Positions 1 through 8,483 of a DNA stretch of 17,103 nucleotides are shown here, one piece after another. The notes beneath the pieces are model-generated. The model was given only the letters and a program-made list of their open reading frames with translations. It was not told the origin of the DNA and made no database searches. Source of the DNA: Kiritimatiellia bacterium (lineage in GTDB: Bacteria > Verrucomicrobiota > Kiritimatiellia > RFP12 > UBA1067); contig JAEDMC010000045.1 in the NCBI GenBank assembly GCA_016303225.1, positions 1 through 17,103 on the forward strand. Reading direction: 5' to 3'. How positions within the stretch are numbered: the stretch's first letter is position 1; every line of letters starts with the position of its first letter. The position numbers and the translations under genes were made by a program.

Positions 1-40
1 GGAACGAAAAGGCGTCCTTTCGTTTGTTCCGCTATAATAA
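1..40. other. Imperfect hairpin followed by a TATAAT box
   Basis: Bases 1-5 (GGAAC) pair with 26-30 (GTTCC), and GAAAGG pairs with CCTTTC inside, leaving small bulges. A TATAAT hexamer follows at 33-38. The hairpin could be a terminator or leader structure of whatever lies left of the window, or the edge of an insertion. An in-frame TAA at 38-40 closes the transposase frame upstream, so the transposase remnant cannot extend into this part. Nothing else is seen here. Confidence 0.3.
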
Positions 41-43
41 GCG

Positions 44-469
44 GTGCGTAACAACTGCCCCGACTACGCGCTGGAGGACGAGTCGGAGATGGAGCGCCTC
101 GCGATCCTCGCCGCGCAGGCGTACAGGAACCGCTGGCAGGTCGAGCGTTCGTTCGAGACCGTCAAGCAGGAGTTCTCGCCGGAGAAGCTGCGCGTGAGGA
201 CGTTCCGGCGGCTGAAGAACGTCTTCTCGCTCTGCGTCGTCGCGTACCTGTTCGTGACGCGCTACCTCCGCGCGTCGTCGCGCTTCAAGGGGATCGTGAA
301 GGCGATCCGCGACAACTGCACGGAGCAGAGCCTGCGGACGCTTCCGCTTCTCGCGAACCTGCGCTCGCTGATCGGCGAGGAGCGCATCCGCAACATCACG
401 GGGCGTCCGCGCAAACCTCCCGAGAAGGAGCCCGACCAGCTCGAGTTCGCGTTTCCCGACGCGGCCTGA
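44..469 (+). pseudogene. IS4-type transposase, C-terminal remnant
   Basis: This is the last ~140 residues of a DDE transposase. The stretch YRNRWQVERSFETVK fits the IS4-group Y-(2)-R-(3)-E-(6)-K signature exactly and supplies the catalytic glutamate. The two upstream aspartates of the DDE triad are missing, because the frame is closed by TAA at 38-40 just before a GTG at 44. The segment after the signature is basic and hydrophobic (FSLCVVAYLF), typical of the transposase tail, and ends naturally at a TGA at 467-469. It should be inactive: it lacks most of the catalytic core. A TATAAT box lies six bases upstream of the GTG, so a leaderless transcript is conceivable, but I regard the locus as a decayed IS. 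Family assignment is by motif only. Confidence 0.8.
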
Positions 470-505
470 GCTGCTTGACATCGCCTGTTGTCGCTGACGA
501 GCGTG

Positions 506-534
506 TTCGGCTGAAGCCAGCTGTACAAGCCGAA
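506..534 (+). other. Hairpin after the transposase remnant
   Basis: TTCGGCT (506-512) pairs perfectly with AGCCGAA (528-534) across a 15-base loop, followed by TTAAAA. It could be the weak terminator of the old transposase gene or part of the IS end. The tail is too short and too A-rich for a confident intrinsic terminator on the plus strand. Confidence 0.3.
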
Positions 535-541
535 TTAAAAC

Positions 542-550
542 TGCTATACT
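542..550 (+). promoter_or_regulatory. Candidate extended -10 promoter for the 920-residue protein
   Basis: TGC-TATACT (TG at 542-543, hexamer 545-550) is an extended -10 element. No good -35 is seen at 17 bases, which is usual for extended -10 promoters. Transcription would begin near 557, giving a leader of about 80 bases before the ATG at 637. A strong Shine-Dalgarno, GGAAGGAGGG (616-625), lies 11 bases upstream of that ATG and decides the start. Confidence 0.45.
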
Positions 551-636
551 ACCAACCAATCACAAGAAAGTACTTGTCGGACTATGCTACGCACCGAGTG
601 TTGCGTTGGTTACTGGAAGGAGGGAACGAAAAAGAA

Positions 637-3399
637 ATGAAGATCAAGCCAAGATTCGGAATTGTCAGCATGCTGGCCGCACTCGTTTTGGCCGCGCTTC
701 CCGACCGACTGCAGGCGGATGTCATTCGCGATGGAGACTGGCTGCAGGTCGGCGGCAGCCTGAGAGTGGATGTCTCGACCGCCGTTCCCCTTGATCAGAA
801 GCGGGCCTTCACGGTTGACAGCGGGTCGTCCGTGAAATCCGTTTCCGTGTCGGGTCTGCCGTCCGGACTCAAGTACGACGCCGCGAGGAGGACGGTCAGC
901 GGCCGACCCACCAAGTCCGGCGTCTTCTATGTGACGGTCACGGCGAAGAACACGGGCGGATATACGCATTCGCTCGTTCAGGAATGGAATGTCGACAACA
1001 GTTCCAACGGCGACTTCGATGACATCGACCTTTCCTTGATGAAGGCGTGGGAGGATGGCGAATACGGAAGATGTTCCGTCTTCTCCCCTGGCGCCTTGTC
1101 CGTCGGCGAATGGGTGAATGACAATCACGACTTCCATGTGAAGTCCATGACGGGCCTGCCGTCCGGTGTCAAGCTCTACCGCAATCCCTTCCAATGCGGC
1201 TCTCTTGAGGGCATGCCGACCAAGGCGGGCGCGTTCCGCATTTCGATCACCGACTATTTTGGGTACAAGGCCCGTCAGACCGTCCTGGTCCAGGATCATG
1301 GTTCGGCCCGTTTCCAGGCCGTTTCCCGATACGATTACCGCGGCGCGGCCAAAGGTTCCGGCATTTACCAGGTCGGAGCCAAGATCTCCTTGACCGTAGC
1401 TCCGAAGCGCGGCTACTATTTTGCGGGATGGTATTGTGATTCAAACTTTCACGAGCCGTTCAACTACGGCGACAAGGATTATCGCAATCCAACGCAGAAG
1501 GTCGTCTTTGATTGGGATATGGCCCAGGAACAAAGAACCGCCTATGCGCGTTTCATTTCGAAAGGGGAAGATTCCTACATCTCGATTGATGCGGATGAGA
1601 CCTGGAACGTCGATACGACGCAAGGCTCCGATTCATTCTGGATTGATGTCGACAGCCAGACGGTGCCGAAACTGACGGCTAGGGGGTTGCCGTCAGGTGT
1701 GAAACTGTCGGGCACGGAGCTTGTCATTGCCGATACCTCGAAGCTGAAGCCGGGGACGAGTGTCGTCACGCTGACGGCGAAGAACGTGTCCGGTGCGATG
1801 GCGACAAAGGTCCTGCGAATCGTCGTTCCGAATCTTCAGAGTTATGTATTCGACGGACTTGAGTACGAGGCCAGCTATGTGTACAGGGTCGGTGAATCTA
1901 CGGTATGCCGAGATTGTTACATTTGTTCGTATGAAGGGGGGTGGACGGTTAGTGCGAGCGGGCTTCCCCCCGGGTTGAGGTTCGAAGCTTCGTACGGCGA
2001 TTGTCAATTGACCGGAATTGCCACCAAGGCAGGCGTCTATACCGTGACCCTGACGGCTAAAAGAGGTTCTTGGACGGAGAAAGCGACCTTTACCGTCGAG
2101 GTTCTTCCTTTCCCCGCGGATGCAGTCGGAAGCTATGGGGGGGATGTGGGGTTCGACTTACTTGAAGAAGCCGATGTATTCGGCATCGGGTGTCATATCT
2201 CCGCTGTTGCGGGAACCTTTTCGCTGACTGTTGGCAAGAATGGTAAGATGTCCGTCAAGTTCCCGTCCGGTAGCAAGTCGGTGAACTTGTCCGGCTATTC
2301 GTGTGCCGTAACGGATGAGGTGATCTACCTGTTCCTTATGGACGCGAGACACGAGTACTGGTGCGATCTGACGATTTATCCTAAGTCTCCTCTTGGCGCG
2401 TATCAGGTAGAGGGCTCGATTGGCGATTATTATTCCGAGTGGATGGTCCTTGGACAGCGCAATGTCGCCAAGACGGATTCGCAGATGAGGACAATGGTGA
2501 CAAAGCTTTCCAAGTTCGGTCGGATTCCCGGCTACGCGGAAGGATGGGGTGGCGCAGGGTTTATCTCTTGCATGAACTGCGTGGTTTGGGATTATTACAA
2601 TATGGCATTCACCGTCGGCTTGAACGGTATGGTGAAGGCTTCGGGGCGGATTGAAGGCCGTTCGGTCAGCGGGTCTTCCCAGCTGCAGGTCCTGAAGAAC
2701 GAGGGAGGCTATACTCTTTATGCAGACTTCTATGATTACAAGACGAGCGGCGGTCTGCTGACTTATCGTGTCATTTTCGATCATTACGCTGTGTCGGGCA
2801 GGGACGCGTTGTGCGATGGATCCTATTACCTGAAATGGGGAGGAATGGCGTGCAAGCCGGTCGTCTATCTGTATCCGGAGACGGAAACGTCCTGTAGCGT
2901 CAAGCTGGACCTCCAAGGGAAGCTGACCTGCACCTATCCGAACCATGGTCGGGACGGGTGGCGGGATTTCGTCGCTTCGCCAGACGGAACGCTGACGTTT
3001 GCGGACGGACAGCAGTTCTACTGCTTGTATTGGGAAGGCGCGTTGAATGCGAAATGGGACTTCTCACAGGGATATTGCGTCAAGGGGGCTGAAACGGCGT
3101 CTTTCCTGGCCGACACGCTTCTTCGTATGGGATTGACATTCCGCGAGGCGAACGAGTTCATTGTCTACTGGCTCCCCCTGATGCAGGACAATCCTTACAA
3201 CGTCATCACCTTCCAAGGTGAGGCTTATGAGCAGGCGGCGAAACTGAAGATCGAGCCGAAACCGGACAGCGTTCTGCGCATCTTCATGGCGTGGCGCCCG
3301 AGTCTCCGCCCGGTCGCCATTGCCGCGCCGACACTGGTGCCGTTTGAACGCAAGGGCTTTACGGTCGTCGAATGGGGTGGAATGAAAGTGGGAAGGTAA
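637..3399 (+). CDS. Secreted multi-module protein: putative-Ig repeats, InlB-type repeat, C-terminal YLYPE/VEWGG domain
   Basis: The protein has 920 residues. The start at 637 is chosen over an in-frame start at 475 because of the strong ribosome site and because it opens with a clean signal peptide (residues 1-27, cleavage after LQA). Four putative-Ig-like repeats carry the hallmark GLPSG(L/V)K near residues 71, 171, 347 and 440, the first, second and fourth followed by a TKAG/TKSG turn. An InlB/flagellin-new-type repeat (YQVGAKISL...GYYFAGWYCD) lies at about 228-308. Two beta modules follow (about 496-600 and 640-735) and resemble modules in the convergent 1380-residue protein. Residues 737-920 form a C-terminal domain with KPVVYLYPE, YLYWEGA, EANEFIVYWLPLMQ and FTVVEWGG. 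I recall this conserved block from secreted proteins of Firmicutes and other gut bacteria; its function is unknown to me. A role at the cell surface is likely; the specific function is not known. Confidence 0.88.
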   Translation: MKIKPRFGIVSMLAALVLAALPDRLQADVIRDGDWLQVGGSLRVDVSTAVPLDQKRAFTVDSGSSVKSVSVSGLPSGLKYDAARRTVSGRPTKSGVFYVTVTAKNTGGYTHSLVQEWNVDNSSNGDFDDIDLSLMKAWEDGEYGRCSVFSPGALSVGEWVNDNHDFHVKSMTGLPSGVKLYRNPFQCGSLEGMPTKAGAFRISITDYFGYKARQTVLVQDHGSARFQAVSRYDYRGAAKGSGIYQVGAKISLTVAPKRGYYFAGWYCDSNFHEPFNYGDKDYRNPTQKVVFDWDMAQEQRTAYARFISKGEDSYISIDADETWNVDTTQGSDSFWIDVDSQTVPKLTARGLPSGVKLSGTELVIADTSKLKPGTSVVTLTAKNVSGAMATKVLRIVVPNLQSYVFDGLEYEASYVYRVGESTVCRDCYICSYEGGWTVSASGLPPGLRFEASYGDCQLTGIATKAGVYTVTLTAKRGSWTEKATFTVEVLPFPADAVGSYGGDVGFDLLEEADVFGIGCHISAVAGTFSLTVGKNGKMSVKFPSGSKSVNLSGYSCAVTDEVIYLFLMDARHEYWCDLTIYPKSPLGAYQVEGSIGDYYSEWMVLGQRNVAKTDSQMRTMVTKLSKFGRIPGYAEGWGGAGFISCMNCVVWDYYNMAFTVGLNGMVKASGRIEGRSVSGSSQLQVLKNEGGYTLYADFYDYKTSGGLLTYRVIFDHYAVSGRDALCDGSYYLKWGGMACKPVVYLYPETETSCSVKLDLQGKLTCTYPNHGRDGWRDFVASPDGTLTFADGQQFYCLYWEGALNAKWDFSQGYCVKGAETASFLADTLLRMGLTFREANEFIVYWLPLMQDNPYNVITFQGEAYEQAAKLKIEPKPDSVLRIFMAWRPSLRPVAIAAPTLVPFERKGFTVVEWGGMKVGR

Positions 3400-3400
3400 T

Positions 3401-3487
3401 GAGTACAAGGTGCCGTGCTACGTGACGCTCTACAACTTCCTCCGCGCGCTCGACCTCGACGACTTCGGCGAGAAGCTCCAGCGCGCT
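3401..3487 (+). pseudogene. ISAs1-type transposase N-terminal scrap
   Basis: About 29 residues read in one frame as EYKVPCYVTLYNFLRALDLDDF and on. This fits the N-terminal region of ISAs1/H-repeat transposases, where a PCYxTLxxxLRxLD pattern is common. The similarity begins one base after the stop codon of the 920-residue protein and ends at about 3487, just before the stop codon of the convergent gene at 3492-3494. Nothing of the catalytic domain follows. It marks an old insertion/deletion junction between the two genes. The assignment rests on recalled pattern similarity over a short stretch. Confidence 0.5.
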
Positions 3488-3491
3488 GGCA

Positions 3492-6400
3492 TCAGTCTCC
3501 GGGGATTTCACCAATGGAAATCGCCGCACCCCGCTGATAGGAGAAACGCGATGTCACCGTCCGCGAACCGGACTTCTTCTCGTAACCATACTGCTGAGAA
3601 TAGCGGAAAGCGCCGCAGGCAAGAGGACGGAACACCTCACCCGGCTGACATTCGCCGCAACCGCCCCACCCCGGAAGCAAGATGCCGTTATAGGAGACCG
3701 TCACCTCCTTCGCAGCCCCAGGCGGAATCCAGCGGAAACTTCCTGAAACAAGACCCGTGCTGCGGACGAACGACAGCGTCACCTTGTGCGGATTTCCAGC
3801 CGCCGTGTCAAGCTTCACAGATTTCTCCGTCAAGGTGACCGGAATGACGATTTCACCGTCTGCCGCCGAAAAGGCCAGCTGAACACCTTCGAATTTCGCG
3901 CTCGCACACAACGAAATATCTTCCTTGGCGTCATAATACGCCCCATAGAGGTCGTAAACGACATCGAAGTTGAGTTCGGGCATTCTGGCATCCTTATGCC
4001 GCCAGCACGGGGAGATACCCGTAGCCGCTACCACCGTTCGATGCTCGTCATCGACCCTATACGCCTGCGCGGCATCCGCGCCCACGGAAGCGAGAGCCGT
4101 GAAGAAGTTGCTGGATGACCGATAACAGACCGGAGCCCATACATCCTCTCCCTTTGCTGTCAGGACACTGGATCCACTAAAGGCCGTTCCATCCGGCAAC
4201 CGCCCGGCATATGTCATCCGGCCGGCATTCACCGCACTCGTCGTATTCATCTTTGCCGTGAAGAACGCATCCCCAGACGGCACGAATTCCGACAACTCCG
4301 GACAAACGGACCTGACCGGACAATCGACCGTGTAACATCCCGCCCACCGCGTTGCCGGATTCGTCCGACTCCATGCTTCACCTCTCCATTCCCCGTACAC
4401 CGTCTCAGCCAGCGCCGGATCGCCTGCAAGGGCGTAGCCGACCGACCCGTCCCGCCACGCCGTGACAACCAGACGGTAGGGCTTGCGCGCAACCGTCAGT
4501 TCCGCCGTCAACGCACCGGTTCCCTCATCGCAGGCGCTCCACCGTGTGCACGACAGCGAAACGCTGCCCTCCGATCCGCGGTATTTCGCGCTCAGGCGCC
4601 CGTTCTGCGGAATCGTCACGTTGAGAAGCCCCGCGAGACTTCCGCTTCCCGCATTGATGACTGGCAGATCCGTGAAGGACCGGCTCTTCGCGACCGCCGG
4701 ATTGACCGGCTCACCGCCCGTCCTGTCTGTCACGGCCAGTTCACCCACCTCGAAGACGATGCGGATCGTCGTGCCAGGTACCTGGCGCCGCGACTTGCCA
4801 AATGTGCGCATCTCCCGAATCTGATAGACGGCCTCGTACGTCTTCGCAACCGTCGGAACGCCGGAGACAACCAGCCACGCGGCCTCGCCGTCCGTCACGA
4901 CCTTTGCCGTGATGCCGGACGGCAAGCTGCCGGAAGTCCGCATCAATGAGAGTTTCCCGCCATGCCAGTTGTTGATGCCGACCGTATCCTCGAATGCCAC
5001 ATAACGTCTGGAGAAATATGTTTTCCCCGCCGCCGTAAAGCCAGGTGCGTCATCCGCAACCACCTGCACCTGAAGCGTCTTCTTCATCGTGACAACAGGA
5101 AGTCCAATTCCCTTCAAGTCAACCTTAAACGAAGACATTGGACCTAAATCGGTCAAGTCCGGCACCTTGAGATCCGTCGCCTTGAGCGTCACACGGTCAT
5201 TGTGCACCCACACGAGCCGGTTACTGGCGAGCTCGCCCGCCGCCGCGGAAAGTTCGCCTGTAACCACGCCAGATGCCCCATCCACGCGCTCAACGGCGAG
5301 GCCAATGACCGACCCCGCACGTGCCACCACCGTCATTCCCTTCGCCAACGCCGGTGTTGTTCCGACAATCGCCAGCTTGCCGACGACCGGCTTGTCGTCT
5401 TCCCTCACCTTCAGCGCAAACGTCGCCTGCGAGACCGTCGGTGCAACCGCCTCGCCCGCAAGTTCGGCAAGTTCGAGGACAATCTGGCGGTCGCCGTCCC
5501 AGACGCCGTCGTCAGAAACGAGAATCGACACATCCTTCGGCTCCCGGTCGCCGTCCTCCCAGGTGACGATCGTGTCCTCCCAGACATATGTCCCAGACGT
5601 GGCCGTCGTCGCGGCTGCGTTCAAGCGGACCTTTGCCGATACCCTGCCGGAGATTCCACCGCCACGCCGGACCTTGACCGTAGCCAGCCCCGCCGTCGCC
5701 TCGGAAACGGTCGCCTCCGCCTTCTCGAAGCCGAGAACCGGTGCCTGCGGCGAAACTGCCGCCGTGAGGTCGTAGGCCACTGTGGAATCGCCTTCGTGCT
5801 CCATCAAGAAGGTTGCCGACGTGGCAATCGCCTTCACCGACACATACCAGGACGATCCCGTCTTCGAACAGCGCACCGGCAAGGTCAGACCCGCGAAAAC
5901 ATTGCCGGTCGCCGTCTGCGTCGAAACGACATTCGACGATGCCGAGATCTCGACGAGTGAAAGCCGCACGTTGTTCTCAACGAGCGATGCACCCGCCGGA
6001 ACCGCCTTCGCCTTCACCGACAGCGCCCCCTCGAGCGTGAAGTCTACCGGCTGAAGACGGTAGAAGTCCGCCAAGTCCATCGCCGAAATCGATGCCGACC
6101 TCGTCTCGGCAAGCCCGATTGTCGTCTTCGTCGTCCGCCAGTCGGCATTGTCCTCTTCCGCCGGTTCCGCACAAAGCGCAACCAGCTCGTCCATGCGCGC
6201 CAGATAGGCGGGAAGCGCCGTCGTATCGCCCGGACTCACGTTATTGAACTGGTAGAGCCGGCCCGAGACCGTGCCGTCCGGACGCAGAAGAATGAGGCAG
6301 GGGATGCCCGTCTTGAACGGCCCCGTCTCGGTGTTGTCAGAACCCATGTTCTCCGGACGGCAGAGCCCGCCGTGTTCCGTGTCCTCGTTCAGGAGTCGCA

Positions 6401-7634
6401 GATTCCGCGCAGCAATCGCCGTCGCATTCGTTCCGCCGTTCCCCGTCTGACGGATCATGTGTCGCGACAGGTATCCGGAACCGCTCTGGATGCGCTCCTG
6501 CGGCGGCACGGTCGCATTCACATAGCGGTCGCTCGTTGAAGTGGCCTCATAGGTCAGAAGAAAGGTATTCTTCTGCGATGACGCATTCGGGACGTCAATC
6601 GCCGCACAGGAAATGTCATTGTCCTTGAGCCATTTCCCGAATTCAGGCGTATCGATGAGATAATGATCGGTCTTCACGCAATCCGGACACCACAGCGATC
6701 CGCCGATGAGCACGAGCGCCGGCCTGTTCCGCGCCTTCGCGCGGGCCTTCACAAGATCAAAATCCATCGTCCATTCACCCGCCGCCAACGTACTCAGCGT
6801 CCGTTCACCGAGCCAAAACGGGTTCTTCGGGTTGTTACCCGGATCCTCAACAAAGGAGATCGCAGATTCCGGCGCCTCCGGCTCGTTCGGCAAGATCAGA
6901 GCGACCGACTCGCCTGCGGCAAATCTTCCCGCCAAGTCAACCTGCACATACTTGAGCCCCTCACCCTTCGACCAAAGAAGCGTCCGCCTTTCCGGCACCG
7001 CGTCCGGAAAGACAACGGACAGCTCCGTCTGCGTCTCGACATTGACGACTTCACGCCGAAACGGTACCTCCACCCAGAAAGTCCGCTCCGTTGCCTCCAG
7101 CCGGTCAGCCGCCGTGTTCCCCGCGCCAAACTTCACCCCCTCCTGATAGCCGCCGATCAGCTGCTCGAGACTGGCAACGAACTGTCCGGCCAGGTTGCCG
7201 GCCGGCTTTTTCGTCGGCATCATGCCCGTTCTTCCGGCAAACGCCTGCTCGACAACCGTCCCGTCAGACTTCTTCCACCAAACGGCCACGCGGGGATTCT
7301 CCCCAAGCGTTGGATCGATGGTGGCAATCCAGGCCTTGGCCTGATTGTAGTCCGAATCAGGATTCAAATACTCCTCGCCCTTGTAGGGCACGTGCAGGGA
7401 AACATAAAGCGCAGGATGGTTCTCCATAAATGACAAAACTCCCGGATTCTCGAGAACCTCATGAAGCTGGTTGCAGTAATGGCAGCTTTGATTCCCCCAA
7501 ATGACGACGATCGGAACATTCTCCGACTCCGCCTTGGCCAGCGAATTCGAAAATTCATCATTCCAAGCACCAAATTGCGACTCGGCAAGGGCCGAAAATG
7601 CAGCCAAAGACGCAAGAGCAAGAATCGTTTTCAT
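3492..7634 (-). CDS. Large secreted protein with two thioredoxin-like domains, a Calx-beta domain and beta modules
   Basis: The protein has 1380 residues. An N-terminal signal peptide (1-18, SALAES) targets it for export. Residues 20-160 form a thioredoxin-like domain with C51-H-Y-C54 after a hydrophobic strand (PIVVIWG). A second one spans about 290-490, with C316-P-D-C319 and a later GIPCLILLRPDG strand that supplies the usual cis-proline region. The second domain holds a long insertion between the two. A Calx-beta-like domain lies at 632-747 (WEDGDREPKDVSI, DDGVWDGDR). A putative-Ig-like segment (SLPSG...VSGVP) lies at 862-965. Two beta modules at about 985-1220 resemble those of the neighbouring 920-residue protein, and the tail is Cys-containing. 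Disulfide exchange or protein folding outside the cytoplasm is plausible; substrates are unknown. The end appears natural, though it abuts transposase debris. Confidence 0.87.
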   Translation of the reverse strand: MKTILALASLAAFSALAESQFGAWNDEFSNSLAKAESENVPIVVIWGNQSCHYCNQLHEVLENPGVLSFMENHPALYVSLHVPYKGEEYLNPDSDYNQAKAWIATIDPTLGENPRVAVWWKKSDGTVVEQAFAGRTGMMPTKKPAGNLAGQFVASLEQLIGGYQEGVKFGAGNTAADRLEATERTFWVEVPFRREVVNVETQTELSVVFPDAVPERRTLLWSKGEGLKYVQVDLAGRFAAGESVALILPNEPEAPESAISFVEDPGNNPKNPFWLGERTLSTLAAGEWTMDFDLVKARAKARNRPALVLIGGSLWCPDCVKTDHYLIDTPEFGKWLKDNDISCAAIDVPNASSQKNTFLLTYEATSTSDRYVNATVPPQERIQSGSGYLSRHMIRQTGNGGTNATAIAARNLRLLNEDTEHGGLCRPENMGSDNTETGPFKTGIPCLILLRPDGTVSGRLYQFNNVSPGDTTALPAYLARMDELVALCAEPAEEDNADWRTTKTTIGLAETRSASISAMDLADFYRLQPVDFTLEGALSVKAKAVPAGASLVENNVRLSLVEISASSNVVSTQTATGNVFAGLTLPVRCSKTGSSWYVSVKAIATSATFLMEHEGDSTVAYDLTAAVSPQAPVLGFEKAEATVSEATAGLATVKVRRGGGISGRVSAKVRLNAAATTATSGTYVWEDTIVTWEDGDREPKDVSILVSDDGVWDGDRQIVLELAELAGEAVAPTVSQATFALKVREDDKPVVGKLAIVGTTPALAKGMTVVARAGSVIGLAVERVDGASGVVTGELSAAAGELASNRLVWVHNDRVTLKATDLKVPDLTDLGPMSSFKVDLKGIGLPVVTMKKTLQVQVVADDAPGFTAAGKTYFSRRYVAFEDTVGINNWHGGKLSLMRTSGSLPSGITAKVVTDGEAAWLVVSGVPTVAKTYEAVYQIREMRTFGKSRRQVPGTTIRIVFEVGELAVTDRTGGEPVNPAVAKSRSFTDLPVINAGSGSLAGLLNVTIPQNGRLSAKYRGSEGSVSLSCTRWSACDEGTGALTAELTVARKPYRLVVTAWRDGSVGYALAGDPALAETVYGEWRGEAWSRTNPATRWAGCYTVDCPVRSVCPELSEFVPSGDAFFTAKMNTTSAVNAGRMTYAGRLPDGTAFSGSSVLTAKGEDVWAPVCYRSSSNFFTALASVGADAAQAYRVDDEHRTVVAATGISPCWRHKDARMPELNFDVVYDLYGAYYDAKEDISLCASAKFEGVQLAFSAADGEIVIPVTLTEKSVKLDTAAGNPHKVTLSFVRSTGLVSGSFRWIPPGAAKEVTVSYNGILLPGWGGCGECQPGEVFRPLACGAFRYSQQYGYEKKSGSRTVTSRFSYQRGAAISIGEIPGD

Positions 7635-7643
7635 AGTTCGCGT

Positions 7644-7652
7644 ATTATATCA
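7644..7652 (-). promoter_or_regulatory. Extended -10 promoter giving a near-leaderless start
   Basis: On the minus strand TGA-TATAAT (hexamer 7649-7644) lies nine bases before the ATG at 7634. A typical start site seven bases downstream of the hexamer would be near 7637, so the 5' leader would be about three bases. No Shine-Dalgarno precedes the ATG, which agrees with leaderless initiation. The TG element directly follows the T-tract of the upstream terminator. Confidence 0.6.
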
Positions 7653-7679
7653 AAAAAGGGTGCGGATTGCTCCGCACCC
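7652..7679 (-). terminator. Rho-independent terminator of the Cys-rich secreted protein gene
   Basis: Read on the minus strand, GGGTGCGGA (7679-7671) pairs perfectly with TCCGCACCC (7666-7658) around a GCAA tetraloop and is followed at once by six Ts (7657-7652). This is a textbook intrinsic terminator, 24 bases after the stop codon at 7704. Confidence 0.92.
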
Positions 7680-7703
7680 CTTTCTAATCTGAACTATGTG
7701 AGA

Positions 7704-8483
7704 TTAGTTGAACTGGAAGTCGATCGGCGTGGCCTTACCCCAGTCAGAGCCAGGCTGAACCTCATTTGCGTCAGCAGCGAGGGTCTTGTCAAGCACCTTG
7801 TTGTAGACCGTCGCGCTCCAATCAATCGTCCACTTGCCGTAAGCAGCCGTGGTCGGGGACACGATCGCCGGAGCCAAGGACTCGTCATCGCAGATGCCCC
7901 AAACCTTAACGTCAGCCGTATCCGTGCCATTGCAAGCGCCCGTGCAAGGATCAAACTCGGAGCAAGCCGTGCAGACCTGAGGGAGGGTGCCCGCGCAGAA
8001 ACCGGCGAGGTTCTTGATCGTCCACTTGCCATCACGCTTGGCGGCATAGCCGAAACCAGCGAAACGGAGCTGATCGAGGTCGAACGCAATCTCAACCATG
8101 GAGGTATCGAGCTTGCGCGAGAAGATGCGATCGAGCTGGAGACCCGTCATCGCCGTGAAATTCGCGGCCTGCTTCGTGTCATAGTTCCACATCGCGAGCT
8201 TGGCCCCATCCCACGCGTTGCAGTTGCAACCTGTGCCACCGCACGGATCAGAGTCATCCACATTCGTGCTGCCGAACACAAAGCCAGCAAGACGGAGCGA
8301 CGCCGGACCGCGGAAGCAGAACGCCTCGCAAGCGGTGGTCTGGTTGCTGACGCTGAGCGTGGAGGTCGTCTTCAGCGCAACCTTGATCTGATACCCGAAC
8401 GGGCAGGGCTGCGTGCAAGGATCATCCGCAAACGCACCCGCGGTCATGGCCGCAACAGCGGCCGCAATCATGAGCTTCTTCAT
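7704..8483 (-). CDS. Cys-rich secreted protein, family not recognised
   Basis: The protein has 259 residues. The start at 8483 is chosen because the protein then opens with a classic signal peptide (MKKLMIAAAVAAMTAGAFA, cleavage before DDPC). Upstream in-frame starts would put about 35 charged residues before it. The mature part is rich in small residues and aromatic beta-like strands and carries about 13 cysteines, grouped as PCTQPC, CEAFC, CGGTGCNC, CTAC, CTGAC and others. Repeated short patterns such as GKWTI (twice) and LRFAGFG/LRLAGFVFG suggest two related beta halves. The strong promoter, long leader, A-rich start region and dedicated terminator indicate high expression as a single-gene unit. 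An abundant surface or periplasmic structural protein is a guess; I recognise no catalytic motif. Confidence 0.85.
   Translation of the reverse strand: MKKLMIAAAVAAMTAGAFADDPCTQPCPFGYQIKVALKTTSTLSVSNQTTACEAFCFRGPASLRLAGFVFGSTNVDDSDPCGGTGCNCNAWDGAKLAMWNYDTKQAANFTAMTGLQLDRIFSRKLDTSMVEIAFDLDQLRFAGFGYAAKRDGKWTIKNLAGFCAGTLPQVCTACSEFDPCTGACNGTDTADVKVWGICDDESLAPAIVSPTTAAYGKWTIDWSATVYNKVLDKTLAADANEVQPGSDWGKATPIDFQFN

Noticed and set aside
475..636. Upstream extension of the 920-residue protein to a start at 475
   Set aside because: The extension would put 54 residues before a clean signal peptide, and the strong ribosome site is at 616-625, just before 637.
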